This document shows, one piece after another, positions 1 through 8,108 of a DNA stretch of 64,000 bases (positions are counted from its first letter, which is position 1; every line of letters begins with the position of its first letter). Both the position numbers and the translations under genes were made by a program. Below the pieces are notes generated by a model, which was not told the DNA's origin, searched no databases, and saw only the letters and a program-made list of their open reading frames with translations. Source of the DNA: Hugenholtzia roseola DSM 9546 (GTDB taxonomy: Bacteria > Bacteroidota > Bacteroidia > Cytophagales > Bernardetiaceae); contig NZ_KE383879.1 of assembly GCF_000422585.1 (NCBI RefSeq), positions 1-64,000 of the forward strand, written 5' to 3'.

Positions 1-158
1 TCTTCTTGAGCTTTACAAAAAGATGCCATTTTACGGCTACTTTCATAACCACAAGCAATGCTTAGAAATATCATCCACATCATCGCATCAAACGGATAGC
101 GTTGCCCGACCCGACGACGAGGGTCTTGCATTTGGCTGATAAAGAGAGAAAAGTCCAT
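1..158 (-). CDS. ISAs1-family transposase, N-terminal fragment (partial at window edge)
   Basis: Reading the minus strand from an ATG at 156-158 gives an open frame to the window edge. It begins MDFSLFISQMQDPRRRVGQ and continues with RYPFDAMMWMIFLSIACGYE and SSRKMASFCKAQE. This resembles the N-terminal domain that precedes the DDE nuclease of ISAs1 / H-repeat transposases: a D-P-R motif, a hydrophobic helix, then C-G-x-x-S. The catalytic D-D-E residues would lie beyond the edge, so whether the gene is intact is unknown. The start lies 66 bp inside the IS terminus, a normal distance. Confidence 0.7.
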   Translation of the reverse strand, partial: MDFSLFISQMQDPRRRVGQRYPFDAMMWMIFLSIACGYESSRKMASFCKAQE

Positions 159-224
159 AAACCAAATTTTGTTTCGCAGTAGAAAATGCAAAGATAGCTT
201 TTTTTACAGAACTTAACATCACTG
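1..224 (-). mobile_element. Right end of an ISAs1-like insertion sequence, cut by the window edge
   Basis: The segment holds the first 52 codons of a transposase on the minus strand and a 66-bp untranslated end. The outermost bases, 200-224, read on the minus strand as CAGTGATGTTAAGTTCTGT followed by a run of A. The same terminus bounds the short inner repeats at 21916, 37285, 55245 and 61370. The outer side abuts, at 225, the right half of another repeat (225-393), so the IS lies inside that repeat. The other IS end is outside the window. Family assignment rests only on the transposase N-terminus. Confidence 0.75.
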
Positions 225-393
225 CCCCATAGGGCGGGGCTTTGATAGGGTATCATTTTTTTTGCATTTATGCAAAAAAAATGATTTGGCTTTCGAACCC
301 TCCCTTATGGGGGGAGGGCAGGGTGGGGGTTCAGGAGGCTTGTGCAAAGCACAAAACCCCGTTTTTTGACCTTTTGACCGTTGTAACAACGCC
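225..393 (+). repeat. Outer MITE, right half (interrupted by the IS)
   Basis: The stretch matches bases 61543-61718 and, inverted, 7820-8000. It carries the GC-rich hairpin CCCCATAGGGCGGGG, a TTTGCATTTATGCAAA palindrome, a CCCTCCC/GGGAGGG hairpin and the terminus CGTTGTAACAACGCC at 379-393. The left half is missing in the window because the IS occupies the position where other copies carry the inner element. Bases 394-470 hold nothing recognisable. The sequence TTCGAACCC inside it is part of the repeat and not a tRNA arm. Confidence 0.8.
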
Positions 394-470
394 GAAAAAA
401 GCCAATGCTTTTCCCAAAGTAGCGGAATGGCATTGACTCTTTTTTATTCCCATTTTAGAGCAAAAAAACG

Positions 471-1454
471 CTATTTGGCAACATACAAAACCGACTTTAT
501 CGCCTCTACGGTGCGTTTGACGTTGGGCAGAACTGCCTCGATAAGGGTAGGGGCGTAAGCCAAAGGCACGTCCATAGAGTTGATGCGGCGAATGGGCGCG
601 TCTAAATAATCAAAGGCGTGTCTTTGAACGTTGTAGGTAATGTCGGTAGCGATAGAAGCCAAAGGCCAAGCCTCTTCTACAATGACTAAGCGATTTGTTT
701 TCTTAACCGAATTGATAACTGTTGCGTAATCGATGGGGCGCACACTACGCAAATCTATTACTTCTACCGAAATGCCCTCTTTTTCCAATAGCTCGGCGGC
801 TTCTAAGGCAATTTTCATAATCTTGCCAAAAGAAACAAGCGTAACATCTGTGCCTTCGCGTTTGATGTCGGCTACGCCAATGGGGATAAGATATTCATTT
901 TCAGGCACTTCACCTTTATCGCCATACATCAATTCCGACTCCATGAAGATAACAGGGTCGTTGTCGCGAATAGCAGATTTCAAAAGCCCTTTGGCATCAT
1001 AAGGATTCGAGGGGACGACTACTTTTAGCCCTGCACAGTTGGCGTACCAGTTTTCGAAATTTTGAGAGTGCTGCGCCGCCAGCTGCCCCGCATTTCCTGT
1101 GGGACCGCGAAAAACAATGGGCACAGGATACTGTCCGCCCGACATGGAATACATCTTCGCCGCCGAATTGATAACTTGGTCTATTGCTACGAGTGAAAAA
1201 TTGAAGGTCATAAACTCGATTATCGGACGCAAGCCATTCATTGCCGCTCCCACGCCAATGCCTGCAAAGCCCAATTCTGCAATGGGCGTGTCGATGACGC
1301 GCTTCGCCCCAAATTCGTCTAACATGCCCTGACTGACTTTGTAAGCCCCATTGTATTCGGCAACCTCCTCGCCCATCAGGAAGACACGCTCGTCGCGACG
1401 CATTTCTTCGCTCATCGCCTCGCGCAAGGCTTCGCGGAATTGTATTACTCGCAT
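471..1454 (-). CDS. pdhB: Pyruvate dehydrogenase E1 component, beta subunit
   Basis: This 327-residue protein matches full-length E1-beta of the 2-oxo acid dehydrogenase complexes. With E1-alpha it carries out thiamine-diphosphate-dependent decarboxylation of pyruvate and transfers the acetyl group to lipoyl-E2. The N-terminal half has the transketolase-like pyrimidine-binding domain (GEEVAEYNGAYKVSQG, then TPIAELGFAGIGVGAA and FMTFNFSLVAIDQ). The C-terminal half has the transketolase C domain (VSFGKIMKIALEAAELLEKE, VEVIDLRSVRPID). No pdhA or E2 gene lies in the window, so the alpha subunit must be encoded elsewhere. A branched-chain enzyme is the only serious alternative, and the motifs favour pyruvate. 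Confidence 0.93.
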   Translation of the reverse strand: MRVIQFREALREAMSEEMRRDERVFLMGEEVAEYNGAYKVSQGMLDEFGAKRVIDTPIAELGFAGIGVGAAMNGLRPIIEFMTFNFSLVAIDQVINSAAKMYSMSGGQYPVPIVFRGPTGNAGQLAAQHSQNFENWYANCAGLKVVVPSNPYDAKGLLKSAIRDNDPVIFMESELMYGDKGEVPENEYLIPIGVADIKREGTDVTLVSFGKIMKIALEAAELLEKEGISVEVIDLRSVRPIDYATVINSVKKTNRLVIVEEAWPLASIATDITYNVQRHAFDYLDAPIRRINSMDVPLAYAPTLIEAVLPNVKRTVEAIKSVLYVAK

Positions 1455-1903
1455 AAAGGATACTATTTAAATTGGTAGAACTTGATGAGTTGTGTTTTTG
1501 TGTTGTATCAAAACCGTATCGAGGGTAAAAATAGGGAATTTTCGCTGAAAAGTGCAGCCCTGCGCCAAATTTATTTTTGTGGGCTTTCTAAAAAAACGCC
1601 CTGACACATTTCACAACCCAAAAGGAGAGCCACTGCTTTGTTAAAAATGATAAAAAAGAAACCACTTCGAAACGCCCTGACACAGGATAAGTTGCTCAAA
1701 ATCAAATACTTGTGTCTAATAAGATTTGACTTTTATCGAAAAACAAAAGGCAAGGGTTTCAGATGCCAAAACTTATTCGTAACTTTGTGGTTAGTCAATA
1801 GTATTACTAACAAAGGTAAAAGTAAGGGTCTTGTTTTGAAAATTGCCACAGGGCTTTCCAACAGACCCACCAAGCCAAACACGATTAAATTGGGGAAAAC
1901 ACT
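1455..1903. other. Intergenic stretch between pdhB and the ABC transporter
   Basis: No convincing gene is seen here. The words ACGCCCTGACACA occur twice, near 1598 and 1671, as a short direct repeat of unknown meaning. A -7 box (TAACTTTG, 1780-1787) faces the ABC transporter gene. Confidence 0.5.
1780..1787 (+). promoter_or_regulatory. -7 box TAACTTTG of the ABC transporter gene
   Basis: The octamer fits the Bacteroidota -7 consensus TAnnTTTG and lies about 115 bp before the start codon. The -33 position shows only GTTTC, so the match is partial. Confidence 0.45.
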
Positions 1904-4111
1904 ATGAGATATGGCGTTGCACGCGAAATAGTCTATCAAATCATCAAGCGTTGGAATCCAGAGCAGGCGCAATACCGCATCAATGCGCTGCCCGAAGACG
2001 ACCACCATTCTTTGCAAGACATGAGCCAATGGGTAGGACGCTTGCAAGAGATGGGGCGCGATGTAAATCTTCACTTTTTGGACAAAGAATTAGAGTTTTC
2101 CGAGTTGGAGGAGGTGCTAAAAGTCAGCCCCCTTCCAATTTTGGTCTTCGAGCCGCATCATAGCCAAGTGCAGCCGCTTCTTATTTGGCGCGAAAAGCGC
2201 AGTATCCACGTTTTGCGCCTACAATACGACGAATGGATAGAGGAGCAGGTAGAAGATTTGGAGATTTTAGCCGAGCGTTTTTTAGACCGCAAAGATGTCT
2301 TTCGTAGCCCTGAACGCAAAGAGTTCAAGTCTATTTTTGTGCTGCTGCCCATGATGATAGACCCCATTGCGAGCTATGAAAGCGATAAGCCTTATACGCC
2401 CATGCGCCGTTTGTGGCATCTTTTGGGTACGGAAAAGCGCGACATTTTTTATATCTACGTCTATGCGATTGTAGTGGGGCTTCTTAGCCTTTCGCTGCCT
2501 TTGGGGGTGCAGGCTATCATTGGTCTGATTTCGGGTGGTCTGATAATCAACTCTGTCGTCATTTTGGTCGGGGTAGTGATTATGGGAACGCTATTGAGCG
2601 GCATTTTACAGGTAATGCAAATGACGGTAGTGGAAACTTTGGAGCAGCGGCTTTTTGCACGTGCCGCCTTCGAATTTACGTATCGCCTGCCGCGTATTCG
2701 TTTGGAGTCGCTTCTAAAAAATTACGCACCTGAATTAGCAAACCGCTTTTTCGACATCCTGACCCTGCAAAAAGGCTTTGCCAAGATGTTCACCGAACTT
2801 ATTACGGCGGTGCTGCAAATTTTATTTGGCATCTTGCTGTTGGCTTTTTATCACCCCTTCTTTGTCTTCTTTGGCATCTTGCTGCTGATGATTTTAGTCG
2901 CTATTTTCGCCTTTACGGGAGAAAAGGGCTTGAAAACTTCCTTAGAAGAGTCGAAGTACAAATACAAAGTGGTGCATTGGTTGGAAGAATTAGGGCGCAA
3001 TCTGACCATGTTCAAACTCATTGGCAATAGCACCATTCCGATTAGCAAGATGAATAGCTATCTTTCGGGCTATCTATACAAGCGCAAATCGCATTTTAGC
3101 GTCTTGGTTTCACAATTTACGGCTTTTGTTGTCTTCAAAACCCTTATTACAGGCGGCGTACTCATTTTGGGCAGTGCCTTAGTAATTGATAGGCGCATTA
3201 CATTGGGGCAGTTTGTAGCCTCCGAAATTGTGATTATTTCGGTCATTGCAGCGATTGAAAAATTGATAACAAACCTCAATCTTATCTATGATATGCTGAC
3301 GGCTGTGGAAAAAGTAGGCAACATCACCGACCTACCTTTGGACAAACACAAGCCGCTGGATTTGAAGGACAAGAGCAAGCTGCACATCAAAGTTAAAAAT
3401 CTGACCTATACCTACCCTGATACGGGCAAATTGGTGCTCAAAGGCGTAGATTTGGAAGTGCAGGCGGGCGAATATATCGCCATTGTGGGTGGCAATGATG
3501 CAGGCAAAACAACGCTTATCAAGGTTTTGATGGGTCTGATGGAAAACTATGGCGGCACTATCGCCTTTAATGATTTCAACCTACGCGACCTCAACTCTGC
3601 CAACTTGCAAGACCTTATCGGCGATTGCCTTTCGCATGAAGACCTTTTCGAAGGCACGCTTTTGGAAAACCTCACCGTAGGCAGGCAGAATTATGAAAAC
3701 GACGACCTCATTCGCGCTTTGGAAATTACCGAACTTTTAGAAGTCATACAAGAGATGCCACAAGGTTTGCAGACGCAAATCCTACCTTCGGGGAAAGGCT
3801 TTTCTTCTACCTTCCGCAAAAAAGTGATTTTGGCGCGTAGCATCATCGGCAAGCCCAGACTTTTTGTCTTTGACGATTTCTTCTTCAATTTAGAAGGCAA
3901 ATTTAAAAAGCGCGTCTTGGATAGAATCATGGACAAACAAAACAGAAAGCAGTCTATTATCGCCGTTAGCCACGACCCCATTTATTTGGAACGCGCCGAC
4001 AAAATCTACTTCCTACAAGAAGGGCGCGTATCAGCCGTAGGTACGCTTGGCGAGCTTATCCAAAATCCCGAATTTATGGCGGTGCTGCCTACTGTCATCA
4101 AAATCTCCTAA
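1904..4111 (+). CDS. ABC exporter with fused membrane and (degenerate) ATPase domains, type I secretion-like
   Basis: This 735-residue protein has an N-terminal cytosolic region (about 1-165) without a recognisable C39 peptidase, a six-helix exporter membrane domain (about 175-470) and a C-terminal nucleotide-binding domain. The Walker A motif is intact (GGNDAGKT, near 528-535) and the H-loop His is present (VSHDPIY). The Q-loop lacks its Gln (CLSHEDLFEG), the signature reads FSSTF in place of LSGGQ, and Walker B ends DD in place of DE (LFVFDDFFF). An HlyD-type adaptor follows, so the pair probably forms an envelope-spanning exporter needing an outer-membrane TolC-like protein from elsewhere. 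Substrate is unknown. If it is a homodimer, both ATP sites would be poor in hydrolysis. Confidence 0.85.
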   Translation: MRYGVAREIVYQIIKRWNPEQAQYRINALPEDDHHSLQDMSQWVGRLQEMGRDVNLHFLDKELEFSELEEVLKVSPLPILVFEPHHSQVQPLLIWREKRSIHVLRLQYDEWIEEQVEDLEILAERFLDRKDVFRSPERKEFKSIFVLLPMMIDPIASYESDKPYTPMRRLWHLLGTEKRDIFYIYVYAIVVGLLSLSLPLGVQAIIGLISGGLIINSVVILVGVVIMGTLLSGILQVMQMTVVETLEQRLFARAAFEFTYRLPRIRLESLLKNYAPELANRFFDILTLQKGFAKMFTELITAVLQILFGILLLAFYHPFFVFFGILLLMILVAIFAFTGEKGLKTSLEESKYKYKVVHWLEELGRNLTMFKLIGNSTIPISKMNSYLSGYLYKRKSHFSVLVSQFTAFVVFKTLITGGVLILGSALVIDRRITLGQFVASEIVIISVIAAIEKLITNLNLIYDMLTAVEKVGNITDLPLDKHKPLDLKDKSKLHIKVKNLTYTYPDTGKLVLKGVDLEVQAGEYIAIVGGNDAGKTTLIKVLMGLMENYGGTIAFNDFNLRDLNSANLQDLIGDCLSHEDLFEGTLLENLTVGRQNYENDDLIRALEITELLEVIQEMPQGLQTQILPSGKGFSSTFRKKVILARSIIGKPRLFVFDDFFFNLEGKFKKRVLDRIMDKQNRKQSIIAVSHDPIYLERADKIYFLQEGRVSAVGTLGELIQNPEFMAVLPTVIKIS

Positions 4112-4125
4112 GACAATTCTCTTTT

Positions 4126-4192
4126 AGTGGTGTTATGTTCTGCAAAAAAACTTGTCTTCTCAAATTTGTGTAAGACAAGTTCTTACCACCAC
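4126..4192. repeat. Nested hairpin between exporter and adaptor genes
   Basis: An inner stem ACTTGTCTT/AAGACAAGT (4150-4158, 4172-4180) lies inside an outer GTGGT.../...ACCAC pair. The left arm, GGTGTTATGTTCTGCAAAAAA, resembles a decayed terminus of the inner repeat family. There is no U-tract, so it is not a clear terminator. Confidence 0.5.
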
Positions 4193-4241
4193 AAACTTCT
4201 CCTTTTCTTGCAACCTTCATCTCCGTTTGCTTACAATTTAT

Positions 4242-5645
4242 ATGCTTAATATTTCAAAATCAAAACTGCCGATTGGCGAAAAACTAAAAGACGAGTTATA
4301 CGTCTTCGAGCTATTACATACGCCACGATTCGCACGAATCTTGGCGTATTGGATTGGCGCAATCCTGCTTCTCTGCTTCGCCGCCCTTTTCCTACCTTGG
4401 CAGCAAAACATCAACGGCTATGGCAGACTAACGGCTTTTCGCCCCGAAGACCGCCCACAAAAAGTCTATCCCGTAGTAGGCGGCAGGATAGAAGAATGGC
4501 ACGTACAGGAAGGGCAGTATGTAAAAAAAGACGACATCTTGGCAGTCATCTCTGAAATTAAAGACTATTATTTCGACCCAAAAATTAAAGAGCGCATGGG
4601 TTCGCAAATCGAGGCACAGCGCAATGCCATCGACGCACTACAAAACAAAGTCAAAGCCTTAGACGACCAAATATTTTTCTACAATGAAACCATGCAGCTC
4701 GAAATTTCGCAGGCTGAAAACAAGGTAAAACAACTTTTATACAAAATTAGCATAGACAGTGCCGACCTAATTGCAGCAGAAACGCTCCACAAAAACGCAC
4801 AACTGCAATACCAACGCGAAAAGGAACTTTTTGCCAAAGGGCTTACCTCGCGCACCGAATTGGAAAACAAAGAACTCAAAGCTCGCGAAACCGAAGCCAA
4901 ACTTAATTCTGCCCAAAATAAGCTCGAAACTTCGCGCAATGAGTACCGCAACACCATTTTAGACGTGCAAAACAAACGCGCCACTTATTCGAGCTATATT
5001 GCGAAGGCACAATCTGAAAAGAGTTCGTCTTTGGCATATTTGAATGAAAACGTGCAGAAATTAATTAAGCAAGAAAACGAACTTACCAACGTCGAGGTGC
5101 GGCAGGGCAACTATATCATTCGTGCGCCCCAAAACGGCTACGTCGTCAAGTCGCTCAAAACGGGTATTGGCGAAATCGTCAAAGAAGGCGAAGCCTTAGT
5201 TACGATTATGCCCGATAAGCCCGAATTAGCCGTAGAGCTATATGTTTCGCCCAACGACGTGCCACTTTTGATAAAGGGTACAAAGGTGCGCCTCCAATTC
5301 GAGGGCTGGCCTGCCCTTGTCTTTTCGGGTTGGGAAAACGTCTCGATTGGTACTTTTGGAGGTGAAATTGCCGTCATTGACTACATCAATACCAAAAATA
5401 CCTACCGCATTTTGGTTGTCCCCGATGTGCAGGACGAATCTTGGCCTGCCGCCCTTCGTGTAGGTAGCAATGTCTATGGCTGGGCAATGCTCAACGAAGT
5501 TCCTGTTTGGTACGAACTCTGGCGACAGCTCAACGCCTTTCCTCCTCTGCCCATCGAGGGTAGCGACTATGATAAGTCGGAAAGTGAAAAGGACGAGGAA
5601 AAGGTCTTGGAAGAATTGAAAGAAAACGCAAGCAAGAAGCGATAA
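4242..5645 (+). CDS. HlyD-family membrane fusion (periplasmic adaptor) protein
   Basis: The 467-residue product begins at MLNISKSKLPIGEK. An in-frame ATG 90 bp upstream would run through the hairpin region and adds no recognisable sequence. One membrane helix follows the short cytosolic N-terminus (ILAYWIGAILLLCFAALFL). Next come the first half of a lipoyl/barrel-sandwich domain (GRIEEWHVQEGQYVKKDDIL), a long alpha-helical hairpin rich in E, K, Q and A (about 110-290), the second half (IIRAPQNGYVVKSL), and a beta-barrel domain. It should link the preceding inner-membrane transporter to an outer-membrane channel. The tail is highly charged (SEKDEEKVLEELKENASKKR). It is cotranscribed with, or at least close to, the transporter (130-bp gap). 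Confidence 0.88.
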   Translation: MLNISKSKLPIGEKLKDELYVFELLHTPRFARILAYWIGAILLLCFAALFLPWQQNINGYGRLTAFRPEDRPQKVYPVVGGRIEEWHVQEGQYVKKDDILAVISEIKDYYFDPKIKERMGSQIEAQRNAIDALQNKVKALDDQIFFYNETMQLEISQAENKVKQLLYKISIDSADLIAAETLHKNAQLQYQREKELFAKGLTSRTELENKELKARETEAKLNSAQNKLETSRNEYRNTILDVQNKRATYSSYIAKAQSEKSSSLAYLNENVQKLIKQENELTNVEVRQGNYIIRAPQNGYVVKSLKTGIGEIVKEGEALVTIMPDKPELAVELYVSPNDVPLLIKGTKVRLQFEGWPALVFSGWENVSIGTFGGEIAVIDYINTKNTYRILVVPDVQDESWPAALRVGSNVYGWAMLNEVPVWYELWRQLNAFPPLPIEGSDYDKSESEKDEEKVLEELKENASKKR

Positions 5646-5654
5646 AAAAAGTAA

Positions 5655-5690
5655 GACCCTAAATTTCATTCAGAAGTTTAGGGTTTATTT
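5655..5690 (+). terminator. Terminator after the HlyD gene
   Basis: ACCCTAAA pairs with TTTAGGGT around an AT-rich loop, followed by TTATTT, ten bases after the stop codon. Confidence 0.7.
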
Positions 5691-5802
5691 GTGGCGTTTT
5701 TACAATGCCTGCTCTATTCGAAGTCAAGTTAAAATAAAATTGTCTGTTCAGCCCCAAAATAGAGATTGAACCAAACTTTATTTCGCTTTCAATTTGAAAA
5801 CA

Positions 5803-5843
5803 AAATCCCTCACCTACCTTTCAAGACAAGTGAGGGATTTTTA
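5803..5843. terminator. Bidirectional terminator between the HlyD and STAS genes
   Basis: AAATCCCTCAC pairs with GTGAGGGATTT, with T-rich tracts on both strands. A second small hairpin (AGCCCTT/AAGGGCT, 5855-5883) overlaps the end of the STAS gene. The sequence 5720-5800 looks like a very decayed inner repeat. Confidence 0.7.
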
Positions 5844-5880
5844 AATAGGAAGAAAGCCCTTTAAGCTATACTTTCAAGGG

Positions 5881-6252
5881 CTATGCTTTCAGAAGTTGTA
5901 TGGCATCTTCTTCATCTTGGGCTACTGAAAAAATGTTATTCAACTTGGTGATAACCAGCAACTTACGCGCCTGTTCGGAAGGCTTGACCAAGACCAAATC
6001 GCCGCCCACATTGCGAAAGCGCGTTAGCAGGCGAATCAGAAAACTAAGCCCTGTACTGTTCATATAGCCTACCTTCGAGATATCGACCAAACAAGCACTG
6101 ACTTTTTTGTCCAGACTTTCCTTGACTACCTCTAAGAGTTCTTGCTCGCGGTTTGCGCCCAAGAGGTCGCCTTCTAAGACGACACGCAAAATTCCATCTT
6201 TGGTTTCGTGTGTAAAATTCATATTGACAATAGGATTAAACAAATAAGTCAT
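5881..6252 (-). CDS. STAS-domain anti-sigma-factor antagonist
   Basis: This 123-residue single-domain protein has the SpoIIAA-like fold signature: EGDLLGANREQELLEVV, CLVDISKVGYMNSTGLSFL, then GGDLVLVKPSEQARKLL. Ser66 in MNSTGL sits at the position that partner-switching kinases phosphorylate. A later start at M11 (6222, MNFTHETKDG) fits the family length better and is an alternative. No cognate RsbW-type kinase or PP2C phosphatase is in the window. Partner-switching regulation is inferred from the family. Confidence 0.8.
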   Translation of the reverse strand: MTYLFNPIVNMNFTHETKDGILRVVLEGDLLGANREQELLEVVKESLDKKVSACLVDISKVGYMNSTGLSFLIRLLTRFRNVGGDLVLVKPSEQARKLLVITKLNNIFSVAQDEEDAIQLLKA

Positions 6253-6274
6253 AGACTATAAAAAAAGGTACTGC

Positions 6275-6775
6275 CTATTTTACGGAAGGCGCGGGGTTTT
6301 CGTTTTTGTTTTTGAGTTTTTTCCCTTCACAATTTTCATTGTCGCAATTTCCGTATAAAATCAGCGAATGATGCACCACTTTGAATTGTAGCAAATTGCC
6401 TACCATGGTTTGGATACCGTGAATACGGGGGTCGCAAAATTCCAACACCTTGTGGCAGTCCATGCAGATGAGGTGGTCGTGTTGGCGATAGCCATAGCAC
6501 TTTTCGTATTGTGCCATGTTGCGTCCAAACTGATGGCGTGTAACCAAATCGCAATCCACGAGCAGGTCTAAGGTATTATAGACCGTAGCGCGGCTGACGC
6601 GATAGTTTTTGTTTTTCATGCTGATATAAAGCGACTCTACATCAAAATGCCCATCGCGCGAATAGATTTCCTCTAAAATCGCATAGCGTTCGGGTGTTTT
6701 TCGCAAAGCCTTGCTTTCGAGGTAGGCGGTAAAGATTTTCTTTACTTCCTCAAAAATGTCTTTTTGCAGGGGCAT
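6275..6775 (-). CDS. fur: Fur-family metal-responsive transcriptional repressor
   Basis: I chose the start [15 protein letters not shown] because upstream in-frame codons would run through the divergent promoter region. The 166-residue protein has the winged-helix DNA-binding domain ([40 protein letters not shown]) and a dimerisation domain with the metal site [18 protein letters not shown] second Cys pair (NCDNENC) near the C-terminus fits the structural zinc site. Fur, Zur and PerR cannot be told apart safely from this alone. It lies divergently from trpA and probably acts on distant metal-uptake genes. Confidence 0.85.
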   Translation of the reverse strand: MPLQKDIFEEVKKIFTAYLESKALRKTPERYAILEEIYSRDGHFDVESLYISMKNKNYRVSRATVYNTLDLLVDCDLVTRHQFGRNMAQYEKCYGYRQHDHLICMDCHKVLEFCDPRIHGIQTMVGNLLQFKVVHHSLILYGNCDNENCEGKKLKNKNENPAPSVK

Positions 6776-6811
6776 AGAGCAAAGGGTTGTGAGCGTAGAA
6801 ACGAATAAGAA

Positions 6812-6819
6812 CAAAGATA
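6812..6819 (-). promoter_or_regulatory. -7 box TATCTTTG for fur
   Basis: On the minus strand the octamer matches TAnnTTTG and lies 37 bp before the fur start chosen here, which supports that start. Confidence 0.6.
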
Positions 6820-6850
6820 AGGTTTTTAGGCTAAAAAAGAAAACTTTGCG

Positions 6851-6858
6851 TATCTTTG
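6851..6858 (+). promoter_or_regulatory. -7 box TATCTTTG for trpA
   Basis: The box lies about 90 bp before the trpA start codon and back to back with the fur promoter. Confidence 0.55.
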
Positions 6859-6949
6859 TTTGGGACTTTTGGCGAAAAGCGCGTATTTCTCTTTCTGCCT
6901 GCCCTTTCAAACCCAAAAAACAGACCTCCCTTTTTGAAGTTTTTTCAAT

Positions 6950-7747
6950 ATGAACGCAACAGGAACTTATTTAGCACTTCACAGAGAGGCATTGGCGATT
7001 TATTTTACCGCCGATTTCCCTAAAAAAGGCGATACTACCTCCCTCATTTTGGCATTACAAGCGGCAGGGGCAGACCTTATCGAAGTAGGGCTGCCTTTTT
7101 CCGACCCCTTAGCCGACGGCGTTGTTATCCAGCAGAGCAGCCAAAAAGCCTTAGCCAACGGCTTCGAGATGCAGGCTCTTTTTGCAGAATTGAAGGCTTT
7201 GCGCCCCCAAGTGCGCGTGCCTTTGGTCTTGATGGGCTATTTCAATACCGTTTTAGCATATAACGTAAGCCGCTTTTTAGCCGACTGTAACCAAGCGGGC
7301 ATCGATACGGTTATTTTACCCGACCTGCCTTTGGAGGTCTATCAAGACGAGTATCGCGCTCTTTTCGAGGCGCAAGGCGTTTCGCTTGCCTTTCTTATCA
7401 CACCACAGACGGCACGCGAGCGCGTAGATTTGATGGTAGAAAATAGCCACGCTTTTCTCTATGTCGTAGCCGATAATAGCATTACGGGCAAAAGCAGTGG
7501 GCTTTCGGAAGCGCAAAAAGCCTATTTCGAGCGGGTAAAAGGTTGGAATTTGCCCCTGCCTACCCTTATTGGGTTTGGCATTGCAGAGGCACAAAGTTTC
7601 CAAACCGCCTGCCAATATGCCAATGGTGCGATTGTAGGTTCGGCGTTTATCAAAAAATTAGAGCAGGCAGAGCAAGAAGGGCAAGATTTAAACCAAACAG
7701 TGCAAGATTTTGTCAAAAATCTGAAAGCGAAACCTGTTTTAAGCTAA
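6950..7747 (+). CDS. trpA: Tryptophan synthase alpha chain
   Basis: The 265-residue protein is a full-length TrpA. It cleaves indole-3-glycerol phosphate to indole and glyceraldehyde 3-phosphate and passes indole to TrpB through a tunnel. The catalytic Glu and Asp are both in [16 protein letters not shown]. The phosphate-binding loop near the C-terminus is [12 protein letters not shown] followed by [12 protein letters not shown]. No other trp gene is present, although trpA usually follows trpB in related genomes. No leader peptide or attenuator was seen. A MITE (7820-8039) lies 72 bp downstream. Confidence 0.93.
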   Translation: MNATGTYLALHREALAIYFTADFPKKGDTTSLILALQAAGADLIEVGLPFSDPLADGVVIQQSSQKALANGFEMQALFAELKALRPQVRVPLVLMGYFNTVLAYNVSRFLADCNQAGIDTVILPDLPLEVYQDEYRALFEAQGVSLAFLITPQTARERVDLMVENSHAFLYVVADNSITGKSSGLSEAQKAYFERVKGWNLPLPTLIGFGIAEAQSFQTACQYANGAIVGSAFIKKLEQAEQEGQDLNQTVQDFVKNLKAKPVLS

Positions 7748-7811
7748 AAGTGAAAAGTCTTCAAGACACAAAGCCGAGAATCGGAATGATTTGAAGCCTT
7801 TGCTTTTTTTA

Positions 7812-8047
7812 GCAAAAAAGGCGTTGTTACAACGGTCAAAAGGTCAAAAAACGGGGTTTTGTGCTTTGCACAAGCCTCCTGAACCCCCACCCTGCCCTCC
7901 CCCCATAGGGGAGGGTTCGAAAGCCAAATCATTTTTTTTGCATAAATGCAAAAAAAATGATACCCTATCAAAGCCCCGCCCTATGGGGGCGGGGTTTGGG
8001 GTGGGGTGCATTTAAGACTTTTATCGTTGCAACAACGCCGCAAAAAA
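7812..8047. mobile_element. Outer MITE, complete 220-bp copy with 8-bp target duplication
   Basis: The element proper is 7820-8039. Its ends are GGCGTTGTTACAACG and CGTTGCAACAACGCC, a 15-bp terminal inverted repeat with one mismatch. Both sides are flanked by GCAAAAAA (7812-7819 and 8040-8047), which I read as a target-site duplication. The A-rich target makes chance less unlikely than for the 61322 copy. It contains GC-rich hairpins and the TTTGCATAAATGCAAA palindrome but no inner element and no ORF of its own. It therefore shows the outer element in the empty state. Confidence 0.85.
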
Positions 8048-8108
8048 ACCAAAGCCGTCTTTTTCCGTATAAAATCTTTATATCTTTTTCACTTATTCCT
8101 TATTTTCT

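Noticed and set aside
280-330. TTCGAACCC looked like the T-arm of a tRNA
   Set aside because: The sequence is part of the dispersed repeat and recurs at 7910, 55215 and 61615; no acceptor or anticodon stems fit.
242-436. Open frame also seen inverted at 7744-7971
   Set aside because: Both are readings through the outer MITE; the shared protein is a result of the repeat, not a gene family.
1638-2074. Frames on both strands upstream of the exporter gene
   Set aside because: They overlap the promoter region and the start of the clear ABC gene and lack any family pattern.
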